Source: Desulfurellaceae bacterium
Lineage (GTDB): Bacteria > Desulfobacterota > Binatia > Bin18
Assembly (NCBI GenBank): GCA_021296095.1
Contig: JAGWBB010000016.1
Span: 1 to 40,703 of the forward strand
Direction: 5' to 3'
Length of the DNA: 40,703 bases
Both the position numbers and the translations under genes were made by a program. Below the pieces are notes generated by a model. It had not been told where the DNA came from and did not search any database. It worked only from the letters and a program-made list of their open reading frames with translations. How positions within the stretch are numbered: the stretch's first letter is position 1; each line of letters begins with the position of its first letter. Of the stretch, positions 14,038-23,337 are shown one piece after another.

Positions 14038-14238
14038 TCAAAGCTCCCGGGCCTTCCCCGTCGCAAACTCCGCGCGAGCCTCGTCGATGAGGCGTTCCAG
14101 CTTTCCGGTACGGGCGTCGGCCTCAATCTGTTTGTCCCACAGCTTGTGGTCGAGATCGATAAACCAAGTCCGAAACTTGGCCAAGTCTTCTGGCGATAGG
14201 TGCAATACCTGTTGCTCAAGCCGTTCAAGTTCGCTCAT
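14038..14238 (-). CDS. Antitoxin-like protein of a RelE-type module
   Basis: 66 residues: SELERLEQQVLHLSPEDLAK, then FRTWFIDLDHKLWDKQIEAD, then LERLIDEARAEFATGKAREL. This helical protein is common directly upstream of RelE-like toxins and is taken to be the antitoxin. A GAGGTG ribosome site lies before the ATG at 14238. Its toxin remains only as the last 25 or so residues. The antitoxin alone may persist as a harmless relic or protect against related toxins. The response regulator gene starts its own unit on the same strand 28 bp upstream of it. Confidence 0.8.
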   Translation of the reverse strand: MSELERLEQQVLHLSPEDLAKFRTWFIDLDHKLWDKQIEADARTGKLERLIDEARAEFATGKAREL

Positions 14239-14265
14239 GTTTCACACCTCACCTGTGGTCGTTCT

Positions 14266-15642
14266 TCATAGCGCCTGCGCCCCACGCTGAATCTCGATCC
14301 CATATTTCTCAATCTTGCGATACAGGCGCTGCCGGTCAATGCCGAGCAGTCGCGCCGCCTCGTTCTTATTGCCCCGACTCTTGCCCAGGGCGGCGGCGAT
14401 GAGGCTCTTTTCCATCTCTTCCAGGCTCGGCAGCCGGGCCTCAGCCTGAAACGGGGGCGGTGCCTCGTGCAAGCCGGCAATCGGCTCCGGCAAGTCGCCA
14501 AGCCCAATCTCGTGCCCCGGACACAGCGCAAACAAACGCTCGATCACGTTCTGCAACTCCCGAATGTTGCCGGGCCAGGCATAGGCTTGCAGCTTGGCCA
14601 GCGCCTGGGGCGCAATCGTTTTGGGCTCGACCTTGTAGGCCGCACTGAACGCGGCAATGAAATGGTCGATCAAGAGCGGAATATCCTCACTCCGCTGGCG
14701 TAAGGGCGGCAGATGGATGGGGATCACGTTCAGCCGATAGAACAGGTCTTCCCGGAACGCGCCGTCTTCGACCGCCTGGGACAGGTCGCGGTTGCTGGCC
14801 GCAATAATCCGCACATCGACGCTGACCGGTTTGCTGGCGCCGAGCGGGGAGACCTCGCGCTCCTGGATGGCGCGCAGAAACTTGACCTGCAGGGCGAGCG
14901 GGATCTCGGCGATTTCGTCCAGGAACAGGGTTCCGTCGTGGGCGGCTTGAAACACCCCGTTGTGATCGGCAATCGCGCCGGTAAAGGCGCCCCGGCGGTG
15001 CCCGAAGAGCTGACTGTCGAGCAGGGTCTCTGACATCGCCCCGCAGTTGAGGGCTACAAACGGCTGGGCGGCCAAGGGCCCCTTTTGGTGGATTGTGCGG
15101 GCCACCAGCTCCTTGCCGGTGCCACTCTCGCCAGTGATCACGACCGTGCTCTTGTTGGTGCTGACCGCCTGAATCACCGCGTAGATGTCCCGCATGACCG
15201 GACTCTGACCGATCAGCTCGCCAAACTTCTTATACGCCCAGACCTCGCGTCGCAGCTGGCTGACCTCTTGCTGCAAGCGTCTGGTTTCGAGCAGCTTCTC
15301 GACCTTGATGAGCAGCGCGTCCGGGTTACACGGTTTGGTCAGATAGTCGGCCGCCCCGCACTGCATGGCCTCGACCGCGCTCTCAATAGTCCCGTGTCCG
15401 GTCAGAACAATGACGGCACAGCCCCGCTCCTCAATATTCATGCGGCGCAGCAGCTGCATGCCGTCCATGACCGGCATTTTCAGGTCGGTGATGACAATGT
15501 CGAACGGGCCGGCGTCGAGTTGGCGCAGCGCCTCGCGGCCGTTGCCCGCAGTGCTGACCACATAGCCCCGGCGCTGCAGAATCCTGGCCTGGGTTTTGGC
15601 CATGTTGATTTCGTCTTCAACCAACAGGACTCGGGCAGACAT
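14266..15642 (-). CDS. Sigma-54-dependent response regulator (NtrC family)
   Basis: 458 residues with the three NtrC-type domains. The receiver (1-120) has the acidic pair E9/D10, the phosphorylated D53 in [11 protein letters not shown] and K103. The AAA+ domain (about 140-380) has Walker A GESGTGKE at 171-178, the sigma-54 contact loop GAFTGA at 218-223 and Walker B LFLDEI at 239-244. A Fis-type helix-turn-helix ends the protein ([20 protein letters not shown]). It activates sigma-54 promoters when phosphorylated. The histidine kinase gene lies 36 bp upstream on the same strand and is its obvious partner. Targets are unknown, and I saw no convincing -24/-12 promoter in the window. The intact GAFTGA loop means activation competence is kept. 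Confidence 0.95.
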   Translation of the reverse strand: MSARVLLVEDEINMAKTQARILQRRGYVVSTAGNGREALRQLDAGPFDIVITDLKMPVMDGMQLLRRMNIEERGCAVIVLTGHGTIESAVEAMQCGAADYLTKPCNPDALLIKVEKLLETRRLQQEVSQLRREVWAYKKFGELIGQSPVMRDIYAVIQAVSTNKSTVVITGESGTGKELVARTIHQKGPLAAQPFVALNCGAMSETLLDSQLFGHRRGAFTGAIADHNGVFQAAHDGTLFLDEIAEIPLALQVKFLRAIQEREVSPLGASKPVSVDVRIIAASNRDLSQAVEDGAFREDLFYRLNVIPIHLPPLRQRSEDIPLLIDHFIAAFSAAYKVEPKTIAPQALAKLQAYAWPGNIRELQNVIERLFALCPGHEIGLGDLPEPIAGLHEAPPPFQAEARLPSLEEMEKSLIAAALGKSRGNKNEAARLLGIDRQRLYRKIEKYGIEIQRGAQAL

Positions 15643-15678
15643 GGCAGTCCTGGCCCCCTCTGCTCCCCGTCTCCGGCC

Positions 15679-16965
15679 CTAGGTCGCACCTGCGGCCGGA
15701 AGTTTGTGGCTGGGGGAGATGATGGCGTCCTGGTGACACGGGCAGGGCAGGTCGATCAGAAAAGTCGTACCCCGCTCCGGCTCACTCTGGACGGTGATAT
15801 TGCCCCGGTAGCGCTTGAGCACCGAATGCACGACCGATAGGCCCAGACCCGTGCCCTGGCCCGGCTCCTTGGTGGTGAAAAACGGGTTGAAGATATCCTT
15901 AAGGTGCTCCCGGGCGATGCCGACTCCGGTATCGCCAAATTCGATCCGGACTTGCGTGGGGTCGTGTCGCTGGGTGCGAACCCGGAGTTGTCCGCCCCGG
16001 GGCATGGCCTGAACGGCGTTGGTGATCAGGTTCAAAAACACCTGCCGCAGGGCATTCTGGTTGGCAAAACACGTCCCCACCTCGCCCCACGCGGTCTGGA
16101 CGGTGACCTGATGGTTGGCCAGGTATTTCTGCATCAGCTGGAGCGTCTTGCGCAGCAGATCGTTCAGATCAACCGCCTCCAACTCGGTGCCGCTGTCGCG
16201 CGAAAACTCCAGCAGGTTGGTGATGATTTCCTGGGCGCGGGCGATTTCTTCCTTGGCAATCTGAAGGTCTTCGCCGATTTCGGGCTTGTCGGTATCGACA
16301 ATCTGGCCCAGATCGTAGATCGCGTTCAGGATAATGCCCAGCGGATTCCGAATCTCGTGCGCGATCCCGGCCGCCAGCTGACCGATCGCCGCCATCTTTT
16401 CCGACTGGATGAGCTGGCTCTCCAGCCGTTTATGGGTTTCCTGCTCGTTGCGCAGGGCTTCCTCGTGGGCCTCAACAAAAAAATCGGTGATATGCAGGAT
16501 GCGCTCGGAGAATTCCTGATCCAGCAGGCTGGCCAGCTCGGCCAGGCGTTTGCGATCCGCGGCATAGGCCGTCTGCAAGCGTTCGAGCAGCAACAGCCGG
16601 ATCTTCATCTGCCCGGATAAAAATCGGGAAGCGGGCGAGTGCGAGATGAACCCGTGCCGGGCGTGCTGGTAGAGATAGGCGTAGGTCTCGGTGTTGGACG
16701 GATCTTCGATATGCGTGGCCCAACGCGCCAGGGCGTCGTACATATTCCGGGAGATCTCCGGCATCAGGCTGGCCTGAATATCAAACACCGGCGCGATGCG
16801 CGCCGTCCATTCCGAGACGACCTCGGCCGCGTGGCTGCGGATGAAGGCCGCCAGCTCGGTCCGCAGCGGGTTGCGTCGGCGCGGCCAGGGGATCAGCGCA
16901 CAGCCGCGCATATAGTTTGCAATCCGTCGCAGGTGGGCTGCGAGTGGCTGTTCAAAAAGCGGCAC
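15679..16965 (-). CDS. Soluble sensor histidine kinase, partner of the NtrC-type regulator
   Basis: 428 residues from the GTG at 16965, chosen because AAGGAG lies 6 bases upstream; the frame is open to 17097 but that part would overlap the sigma-factor leader region and is basic and unlike the family. There is no membrane helix, so the signal is cytosolic. Residues 30-160 form a helical sensor region (RsbRD-like or globin-like in pattern, [18 protein letters not shown]). A coiled stretch precedes the H box [15 protein letters not shown] with H203. The ATP domain has [22 protein letters not shown] and [12 protein letters not shown], all intact. It should phosphorylate D53 of the next gene product. 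The gene pair faces away from the sigma-factor operon, with a shared 155-bp upstream region. Confidence 0.93.
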   Translation of the reverse strand: MPLFEQPLAAHLRRIANYMRGCALIPWPRRRNPLRTELAAFIRSHAAEVVSEWTARIAPVFDIQASLMPEISRNMYDALARWATHIEDPSNTETYAYLYQHARHGFISHSPASRFLSGQMKIRLLLLERLQTAYAADRKRLAELASLLDQEFSERILHITDFFVEAHEEALRNEQETHKRLESQLIQSEKMAAIGQLAAGIAHEIRNPLGIILNAIYDLGQIVDTDKPEIGEDLQIAKEEIARAQEIITNLLEFSRDSGTELEAVDLNDLLRKTLQLMQKYLANHQVTVQTAWGEVGTCFANQNALRQVFLNLITNAVQAMPRGGQLRVRTQRHDPTQVRIEFGDTGVGIAREHLKDIFNPFFTTKEPGQGTGLGLSVVHSVLKRYRGNITVQSEPERGTTFLIDLPCPCHQDAIISPSHKLPAAGAT

Positions 16966-17120
16966 ACCGGACTCCTTTTTCCTCTCCCCTAGCGCCTCCG
17001 GAGGGGTGAAACAAGCCCTTGACGGCTCTTCATTTTCTGGCCTGTCCTGGCTATGCTGAGCGGCCCTCGGTTGCCGAGACGACCGAAGTCGGCGCAACCT
17101 CGTGCGCGCATAGATGTTTG

Positions 17121-17720
17121 ATGAAGCACCACACGCATTCTGTTGGGGAGGACCCCGATGTGCAGCTCATGCTGCGCTTTCAGAATGGAGACATGCAGGC
17201 ATTCGATGCCCTCTTCCAGAAATATGCTCCGGCGCTCGTCAACTTTGCGGCCCAGTTCCTCGGCAATCGCGCCCGGGCCGAGGAAATTGCCCAGGACGTG
17301 CTGCTCAGAGTCTACGGCCAGCGGGACCGCTATCAACCCACCGCCAAGTTTTCGACCTGGCTGTTCAAGATTGCCCAGAATCATTGTCTCAACGAGGTGC
17401 GCAGGCGAGAGTACAAGCTGCGGCGTGAACCGCTTGATCCGCAGGAGGGGCAGCCCGAGCCGAACCTGCCGAGTCCGCAGGCAGGCCCCGAGCAGGTCTT
17501 GGAGGGAGAAGAGCTAGCAGCTAGAATACGCGGGATATTGCTCGCAATGCCAGACAATCAACGGACGGCGATTTTGCTCAGCCGCCAGGAAGGGATGTCC
17601 TACCAAGAGGTCGCCACAGTCATCGGGTGCACCCAGAAGGCTGTCAAAAGCCTGGTTTTTCGCGCCACCCAACGCCTCAGGGCAGGACTCCAGGACATAA
17701 TGGACGAGGATGAAGCCTAG
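17121..17720 (+). CDS. ECF-type RNA polymerase sigma factor
   Basis: 199 residues from the ATG at 17121. Region 2 spans about 20-95 (DALFQKYAPALVNFAAQFLG, AEEIAQDVLLRVY, FSTWLFKIAQNHCLNEVRRRE), and region 4 spans about 140-190 (LLAMPDNQRTAILLSRQEG, MSYQEVATVIGCTQKAVKS). Region 3 is absent, as in group IV sigma factors. It would direct polymerase to a small regulon, probably including its own promoter. The next gene overlaps its end by 11 bp and encodes a single-helix membrane protein, the usual anti-sigma arrangement. The frame is open upstream to 17019, but the sequence before 17121 does not resemble the family. No clear ECF promoter could be assigned in the divergent region 16966-17120. Confidence 0.93.
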   Translation: MKHHTHSVGEDPDVQLMLRFQNGDMQAFDALFQKYAPALVNFAAQFLGNRARAEEIAQDVLLRVYGQRDRYQPTAKFSTWLFKIAQNHCLNEVRRREYKLRREPLDPQEGQPEPNLPSPQAGPEQVLEGEELAARIRGILLAMPDNQRTAILLSRQEGMSYQEVATVIGCTQKAVKSLVFRATQRLRAGLQDIMDEDEA

Positions 17721-18507
17721 CCGAGAAACCCAGGTCACGCCGGAGCTGGTGGCCTATCTTGACGGCGAACTCTCGGAGCGGGACCACAGGCGGGTTGCCG
17801 CAGCCGTGGGAGACTCCATGCCCCTGCGGGAGGAAGCCACCCGTTTTGCGCGGGTAGGCGCTGTGGTCGCCGGGCTGGAGCGGGTCGCCCCGTCCGCAGA
17901 CTTTGCCGCCACTTTTCGGCGACGGCTTGAGCGTGAGGGCCGGCTTGAGCCCGAGTCGCGGCTCGACCGCTGGCGCCGAGCATGGTCCGCATGGCAAGCC
18001 GGAACAGGCTGGAGACTGGACACTCGGGACTGGACGCCGGTCTTGGTGCCGGTCGCCAGCCTGCTCATTATTCTGGCGACCCTGTTCTCGGGCACACTCT
18101 CGTCGATGCCCTCTCCCCAGCTGACCCGGTCGGAGCGGATTCTGGCTCAGACGGAGGCGATGCGCGCGAGGGCTGTCCTGGCGGACGACTCATCCCGCCT
18201 TCCTCCCCCGTCCGAGCCTCGGCCCCAGTCAGAGCGGATTCCGACTCAGGTGGTGGAAAACGCGGCTTTTTTCCGTGACTACTGGCTCACCGCGCGCCTG
18301 GAGCGCTGGACCCATTTTGAGGACATCATGCGCACCCGGGTTCCGCGCCGTCCCGACAGCCTGACCCAGGAGCAGCTGCCCCCCCCGCTCATTGAGAACC
18401 CCAGCTTTTTTATGCATTATCAGATTCTGCGCCGGATGGAGCAGTTTCGGCATTTTGAATCCGTCCAGAGTCTGCCGTTTGATCGGGCAGACCAACGGCA
18501 AGGCTGA
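17710..18507 (+). CDS. Anti-sigma factor-like membrane protein with a duplicated C-terminal segment
   Basis: 265 residues, translationally coupled to the sigma gene (11-bp overlap). Residues 1-45 (VTPELVAYLDGELSERDHRRV) resemble the start of anti-sigma proteins such as RseA/ChrR-type zinc-less forms; there is no HxxxCxxC zinc motif. One membrane helix lies at about 111-128 (VLVPVASLLIILATLFSG). The part outside the membrane is Pro-rich and contains two similar segments, 181-206 (VVENAAFFRDYWLTARLERW) and 227-252 (LIENPSFFMHYQILRRMEQF), an internal duplication. The outer region could sense a periplasmic signal or bind the DUF3106 protein encoded next. The role is inferred from position and topology. 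Confidence 0.8.
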   Translation: MKPSRETQVTPELVAYLDGELSERDHRRVAAAVGDSMPLREEATRFARVGAVVAGLERVAPSADFAATFRRRLEREGRLEPESRLDRWRRAWSAWQAGTGWRLDTRDWTPVLVPVASLLIILATLFSGTLSSMPSPQLTRSERILAQTEAMRARAVLADDSSRLPPPSEPRPQSERIPTQVVENAAFFRDYWLTARLERWTHFEDIMRTRVPRRPDSLTQEQLPPPLIENPSFFMHYQILRRMEQFRHFESVQSLPFDRADQRQG

Positions 18508-18528
18508 GCACTCGAGCGAGGAACAGGT

Positions 18529-18894
18529 ATGGAGTCTCCACACATCATCCGAGGCGTCGTGGCCGGCGCGCTGCCGCTCATCCTGACGCTGGCCTGTTGG
18601 CCGGGACGAGCCGCAGCGGACGACGATTCTTTCCGACTCAGCCCGGTTGACCAGGGCTGGGAGGAGATGTCGCCGACTGAGCGGGAACGAGCCCTGAGGA
18701 ACTTTCGGCGCTTCGAGCAGCTGCCCGAAGACCGCAAACAAGACCTGCAAGAGGCGTATGACGCCTGGCAGCAGCTGCCCGCGGCAGAGCGTGAGCGCCT
18801 TCGACACAACTATCGGCGCTACCGCGAAATGAATTCCTACGAAAAAGAAGAATTCCGCCTCAAGTACAGGCACTGGCAGTCGCAGCGGCGCTGA
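18529..18894 (+). CDS. Secreted DUF3106 protein
   Basis: 121 residues with a signal peptide (GALPLILTLACWPGRAAA) and a mature part made of charged helical repeats: MSPTERERALRNFRRFEQLP, then EDRKQDLQEAYDAWQQLP, then AAERERLRHNYRRYREM. The pattern of RNFRRFxQLPxxR matches DUF3106, a periplasmic family of unknown function that often lies downstream of ECF sigma and anti-sigma genes. The 21-bp gap and same strand put it in that operon. The repeated amphipathic helices suggest a periplasmic sensor or binding partner, possibly like the CpxP/Spy-type helical proteins, but this is only an analogy. Confidence 0.85.
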   Translation: MESPHIIRGVVAGALPLILTLACWPGRAAADDDSFRLSPVDQGWEEMSPTERERALRNFRRFEQLPEDRKQDLQEAYDAWQQLPAAERERLRHNYRRYREMNSYEKEEFRLKYRHWQSQRR

Positions 18895-18988
18895 CCGCCC
18901 CCGCCTGCCCCTGTTTCCCATCGTTCTATCACTCTCACCTGTCTGTGACCCTTTCTTCGGTCGGGTTTGACCGCTAGGATGGGCGGCT

Positions 18989-21900
18989 ATGGCCTCTTCA
19001 GACCCTGCTCTTCCTCCTGTATCTCCGCTTGCCCAGGACCTGCTGTGCCTGCTGTCCGAGCGCATCCTGCTGTTCGACGGGGCGATGGGCACCTCGATCC
19101 AAGACCGCCACCCCGATGCCGCCGCGTTTGGCGGACCTGACTACGAGGGCTGTAACGAACACCTGGTACTCACCGCTCCGCACCTCATTACCGATATCCA
19201 TGTCGGGTTTCTCGAAGCCGGCTCCGACATTATTGAGACGAATACCTTTGGCGCAACCCGCGTCGTCCTGGCCGAATACGGGCTTGAGGGCACTGCCACA
19301 GAGATCAACCGGGCTGCGGCCGAAATCGCCCGGCAGGCGGCCGACCGCTATAGCACGCCGGCCAAACCCCGCTTTGTGGCCGGCTCCATGGGCCCGACAA
19401 CGAAGACGATCTCGGTGACCGGCGGGGTGACGTTTGCCGAGATGCGGGCCGCGTATGCCGAACAGGCCGAGGGGCTCGTACGCGGCCGGGCTGACCTGCT
19501 CATCCTTGAGACCGCCCAAGACGCGCTCAACCTGAAGGCCGGTCTGCTCGGCATTGATGACGCGTTCTCCACGCTCGGCCTACAGGTGCCGGTGGTTGTG
19601 TGCGGCACAATCGAAACCATGGGCACCACCCTGGCCGGTCAGGGCGTTGAGGCGCTGTACGTCTCGTTGGCCCACAGAGAGCTGCTGGCCATGGGTCTCA
19701 ACTGCGCGACCGGCCCGGACTTCATGACCGACCATCTGCGCAGCCTGTCCGAGCTGTCCCGCTTTCCGGTCATGTGCATGCCGAACGCGGGTCTGCCAGA
19801 TGAAGACGGACACTACAACGAATCCCCCCAGCTGCTGAGCGCCAAGCTGGAACGCTTTGTCGATCAGGGCTGGGTCAACATGATCGGCGGCTGCTGCGGC
19901 ACCACCCCGGCCCATCTGCGGCTCCTGGCCGACATGCTTGACAGCAAGAAGCCGCGCCAGCACCGCCCGCCACGCCGCAGCGTTGTGTGCGGTCTCGAAC
20001 CGCTGGTGATCGACGAAGACAAGCGGCCGGTCCTGGTCGGAGAACGGACCAACGTGATTGGCTCGCGGAAATTCAAACGCCTGATCAGCGACGGGGCGTT
20101 TGAAGAGGCGTCCGAGATTGGACGGCGGCAGGTCCGGGGCGGCGCCCAGGTGCTTGACGTGTGTCTGGCCGACCCCGACCGCGAAGAACAGCAGGACATG
20201 ACGACCTTTCTGGACATCCTGGTCAAAAAGGTCAAAGCCCCGCTGATGATCGACTCGACCGATGCGCGGGTCATCGAGGCCGCGCTTGAGCGCTGCCAGG
20301 GCAAGGCGATCATCAACTCGATCAACCTCGAAGACGGTGAGGAGCGCTTTCAACACATCGTCCCGCTGCTCAAACGCTACGGCGCGGCCGTGGTCGTCGG
20401 CTGTATTGACGAAGACCCGGTTCAGGGCATGGCGGTCACCCGCCAGCGCAAGCTCGATATCGCCCGGCGCAGCTACGAGCTGCTGACCCGGCAGTACGGC
20501 CTGGACCCGGAAGACCTGATCTTCGATCCGCTGGTGTTTCCGCTCGGCACCGGCGACCGCAACTATATTGGTGCGGGGCAGGAAACGGTCGAGGGCGTGC
20601 GGCTGATCAAAGACGCTCTTCCCGCCTGCAAAACCATCCTCGGCATCAGCAATGTCTCCTTTGGCCTACCGCCGGCCGGCCGTGAGGTGCTGAACTCGGT
20701 CTTTTTGTACGACTGTGTCAAAGCCGGCCTGGATATGGCGATCGTCAATAGCGAAAAGCTGGAGCGCTACGCCTCAATTCCAGAAGAAGAACGCCGGCTG
20801 TCAGAGGACCTGATCTACTGGCGGGGCGCCGATCCGGTGGCGGCCTTTGCCGACCATTTCCGGCAGCGCAAAACAAGCCCAAAGGCGGAGATGGGCAGAG
20901 ACCTGCCGCTCGACGAACGCCTGGCGCGCTATATCGTTGAGGGCTCCAAAGACGGGCTGATCAACGACCTGAACGAGGCGCTCCAAGACCGCCAACCGCT
21001 CGATATCATCAACGGCCCGCTCATGGCCGGCATGGATGAGGTCGGCCGCCTGTTCAATAACAACGAACTCATTGTGGCCGAGGTGTTGCAGAGCGCCGAG
21101 TCGATGAAGGCTGCGGTCGCCCACCTTGAGCCGTTCATGGAAAAAGCGGCTGAGGCGCTCAAAGGCACGGTCATGCTGGCGACGGTCAAGGGTGACGTGC
21201 ACGATATCGGCAAGAACCTGGTTGAGATCATCCTGGGCAACAACGGCTATCGGGTCGTCAATCTGGGCATTAAGGTCGCCCCGGAAACCCTGATTGCGGC
21301 TCACCGGGAACATCGGCCCGATATCATCGGCCTGTCCGGTCTGCTGGTCAAATCCGCCCAGCAGATGGTGGTGACGGCCCAGGATCTGCACAACGCGGGC
21401 GTGCGCTGCCCGATTCTGGTTGGCGGGGCCGCCCTGACCGCCCGGTTTACCGCCAACAAAATCGCCCCCGAGTACGAGGAGTTGGTGTGTTATGCCAACG
21501 ACGCGATGAACGGGCTCGATCTGGCCAACCAGCTGCTCGACCCCGACAAACGCCCTCACCTGGTCCGAAAAATCGCGGCCGAACGGAAACGGTTGGCGCG
21601 ACCGACGGCCGAGCCGGCACGCGTCGCCAGCAACGGACAGTCGGCGCCGCAAACGTCGTCGGTGACCCATGCCCAGCCCATACCCAGTCCGCCAGACCTG
21701 CGTGTGCACGTGATTGAGGATCACGACCTGGAAGAGATTTTCACCTATATCAACCCGACCATGCTGTACGGCAAACACCTGGGCCTCAAGGGCAACCTCG
21801 ACACCCTGCTCGAACAGCAGGATGACAAGGCCGTGGCGCTACACGCCCAGGTGCGCGCCCTGCAGGATCGCGTGGTGGCGAAAAACCTGATGCGCGCCAA

Positions 21901-22519
21901 GGCGGTCTATAAGTTCTTTCCGGCCCAGTCTGAGGGCAATACGCTGCTGGTGTACAACGCGGCCGGCAGTCAGGTGGTCGAGACCTTCACGTTTCCGCGC
22001 CAGCTGCACGGCCAGGGGCTGTGTCTGAGCGATTTTGTGGCCCCACGAACCGCCGGCCGGATGGATTATATTGCGCTCTTTGCGCTGACCTGCGGCGGCG
22101 GCATCCGTGTGCTGTCGGAGGGCTACAAACAGGCCGGGCAGTATTTCGCCTCACACGCCGTGCAAGCCCTGGCGATTGAGAGCGCCGAGGGGTTTGCCGA
22201 ACTCCTGCACCGGCGCCTGCGCGAAATGTGGGGCTTTGCCGACCCGGCCGACCTGAGCATGCGCGACCGCTTCAAGGCCCGCTATCGGGGGGTGCGGGTC
22301 AGCTTCGGCTATCCGGCCTGCCCACGTTTGGAAGACCAGCGCATCCTGTTTCGGCTCTTGCCCACAGACAGTATCGGCCTCCAGCTGACCGAAGGCTGCA
22401 TGATGGAGCCGGAGGCGTCGGTGTCGGCCCTCGTGTTCCACCATCCCCAGGCGCGCTATTTCAGTATCCTGGAAGACGAGCTGAGTGCCTTCGAGCAGCG
22501 GCTGAGCGCCGTCGATTGA
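18989..22519 (+). CDS. metH: Cobalamin-dependent methionine synthase
   Basis: 1176 residues, near the usual 1200-1230. It methylates homocysteine to methionine with methyl-tetrahydrofolate and B12 in the cytosol. The homocysteine domain (about 15-330) has FDGAMGTSIQ and the zinc cysteines in GLNCATGP and IGGCCGTTP. The folate domain (about 350-610) begins with LVGERTNVIGSRKFKRLI. The B12 domain (about 650-890) carries DVHDIG at 736-741, whose H738 is the lower cobalt ligand. The C-terminal activation domain (about 920-1176) has the RAKAVYKFFPA segment and binds S-adenosylmethionine for reductive reactivation. All four modules are intact. A Pro- and Ala-rich linker at 875-915 is longer than usual. 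The 94-bp upstream region shows no cobalamin or SAM riboswitch that I can recognise. The gene stands alone. Confidence 0.97.
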   Translation: MASSDPALPPVSPLAQDLLCLLSERILLFDGAMGTSIQDRHPDAAAFGGPDYEGCNEHLVLTAPHLITDIHVGFLEAGSDIIETNTFGATRVVLAEYGLEGTATEINRAAAEIARQAADRYSTPAKPRFVAGSMGPTTKTISVTGGVTFAEMRAAYAEQAEGLVRGRADLLILETAQDALNLKAGLLGIDDAFSTLGLQVPVVVCGTIETMGTTLAGQGVEALYVSLAHRELLAMGLNCATGPDFMTDHLRSLSELSRFPVMCMPNAGLPDEDGHYNESPQLLSAKLERFVDQGWVNMIGGCCGTTPAHLRLLADMLDSKKPRQHRPPRRSVVCGLEPLVIDEDKRPVLVGERTNVIGSRKFKRLISDGAFEEASEIGRRQVRGGAQVLDVCLADPDREEQQDMTTFLDILVKKVKAPLMIDSTDARVIEAALERCQGKAIINSINLEDGEERFQHIVPLLKRYGAAVVVGCIDEDPVQGMAVTRQRKLDIARRSYELLTRQYGLDPEDLIFDPLVFPLGTGDRNYIGAGQETVEGVRLIKDALPACKTILGISNVSFGLPPAGREVLNSVFLYDCVKAGLDMAIVNSEKLERYASIPEEERRLSEDLIYWRGADPVAAFADHFRQRKTSPKAEMGRDLPLDERLARYIVEGSKDGLINDLNEALQDRQPLDIINGPLMAGMDEVGRLFNNNELIVAEVLQSAESMKAAVAHLEPFMEKAAEALKGTVMLATVKGDVHDIGKNLVEIILGNNGYRVVNLGIKVAPETLIAAHREHRPDIIGLSGLLVKSAQQMVVTAQDLHNAGVRCPILVGGAALTARFTANKIAPEYEELVCYANDAMNGLDLANQLLDPDKRPHLVRKIAAERKRLARPTAEPARVASNGQSAPQTSSVTHAQPIPSPPDLRVHVIEDHDLEEIFTYINPTMLYGKHLGLKGNLDTLLEQQDDKAVALHAQVRALQDRVVAKNLMRAKAVYKFFPAQSEGNTLLVYNAAGSQVVETFTFPRQLHGQGLCLSDFVAPRTAGRMDYIALFALTCGGGIRVLSEGYKQAGQYFASHAVQALAIESAEGFAELLHRRLREMWGFADPADLSMRDRFKARYRGVRVSFGYPACPRLEDQRILFRLLPTDSIGLQLTEGCMMEPEASVSALVFHHPQARYFSILEDELSAFEQRLSAVD

Positions 22520-22581
22520 CACACGCGGCACCAGCCCTCGTACCGCGTTGAGATGGTTGACACCCGGGACCTTTGGCATAC

Positions 22582-22782
22582 CTAGACAGCTACCTCAACT
22601 TCTCTCGTTTCCGCGCCTTCAAGCTGCTCCGCCACAACAGCAAGATATTCACGGATAGCGTCGGCAATATTCCTGAGAGCCTCTTCTTCTTCGGTGGTTC
22701 CTTGGGAAACGCATCCTGGCAGCCCAGGGACCCAGACACTGATTCCTTCTTCTGATCGGTGAAAGGCGACTGTGTATTTCAT
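22582..22782 (-). CDS. HicB-family antitoxin-like protein
   Basis: 66 residues: YTVAFHRSEEGISVWVPGLP, GCVSQGTTEEEEALRNIADA, then a helical end. This is the partly degraded RNase H-like fold of HicB proteins, with a GGAGG ribosome site before the ATG. No HicA toxin follows in the 62 bp before metH ends on the other strand, so it is an orphan. Such solitary HicB proteins are common. It lacks an extended C-terminal DNA-binding domain, so self-regulation is doubtful. Confidence 0.85.
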   Translation of the reverse strand: MKYTVAFHRSEEGISVWVPGLPGCVSQGTTEEEEALRNIADAIREYLAVVAEQLEGAETREVEVAV

Positions 22783-22882
22783 CTCGGGTCAACCTCCATA
22801 CGCTTTGCATCAGCGAACAGACTCTGAAGTGCTAAAGGAGTTCAGCTCGCCAGAAAGTATCGAAGAGTTCGACCGTATTCGC

Positions 22883-23119
22883 TTAAGGAGCCGCTTCCAG
22901 GGCCAGCAGTTTCTTTTCAACCGATTTCGGAAAATCGACGAACGCAAAGAGACTCTTGTGGTACAGATAGTCCTCGCCACTCTCATCAACAATACGGACC
23001 AAGTCATCCCGAGCGGCTGCCTCATCTGTAATGATTCGGTAGACTTTACCGGGGATAAGCGACACCTGGTAGTCGGCGTTGTCCAAACACAGGGCAAAGC
23101 GTTTTTTCGGTTGTCTCAT
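22883..23119 (-). CDS. Small conserved protein of unknown function (78 residues)
   Basis: The protein runs RFALCLDNADYQVSLIPGKV, YRIITDEAAARDDLVRIVDE, SGEDYLYHKSLFAFVDFP and a short helical end. I recall similar small beta-rich proteins (CxxNxDYxASLxxxKxY, then DESGEDYLYP) annotated as hypothetical in many metagenomic genomes. The pattern suggests an SH3-like or small beta-barrel fold. Its ATG overlaps the stop of the upstream 41-residue gene in an ATGA arrangement, so the two are translationally coupled. They may be an uncharacterised toxin-antitoxin-like pair, but nothing in the sequence proves it. Confidence 0.75.
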   Translation of the reverse strand: MRQPKKRFALCLDNADYQVSLIPGKVYRIITDEAAARDDLVRIVDESGEDYLYHKSLFAFVDFPKSVEKKLLALEAAP

Positions 23120-23241
23120 GATTCGTCCAAGTAGCGTTTAATCTTCATGTCTCTCTTGCCGATACCGTGCGCCTCATACCAGTGCAACTCTACCTTACGG
23201 ACAGCGCCATTGGGAAGACGTACTCGGGCGATGCCCTTCAA
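23116..23241 (-). CDS. Short conserved protein upstream of and coupled to the 78-residue gene
   Basis: From a TTG at 23241 the minus strand encodes 41 residues: LKGIARVRLPNGAVRKVELH, then WYEAHGIGKRDMKIKRYLDE and S. The RLPNG-xRxxELHWYEAHGIG pattern is one I recall from small proteins next to the 78-residue family. An in-frame TAG stands two codons above the TTG, and no good ribosome site is seen, so the start is uncertain and the N-terminus may be truncated. The stop overlaps the next ATG by 4 bases. Confidence 0.55.
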   Translation of the reverse strand: MKGIARVRLPNGAVRKVELHWYEAHGIGKRDMKIKRYLDES

Positions 23242-23337
23242 CCTTCCCTAGGCTGATCCTTACCACCAGTATATCCTGAGAGTCGCGTCAGTGCCGCAAC
23301 ATGAGGCTGCCCGAGCATGGAGCGGCTGCGCCTTCTC

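Noticed and set aside
16966-17120. ECF-type or sigma-70 promoter between the kinase and sigma-factor genes
   Set aside because: TTGACG at 17019-17024 looks like a -35 box, but no acceptable -10 box stands at 16-18 bases, and no ECF motif pair is convincing.
18895-18988. Cobalamin or SAM riboswitch before metH
   Set aside because: The gap has only 94 bases, no conserved riboswitch core that I can see, and no clear long pairing.
20801-21778. 325-codon minus-strand frame opposite metH
   Set aside because: It lies wholly within metH, is rich in His and Gln, and shows no recognisable domain.
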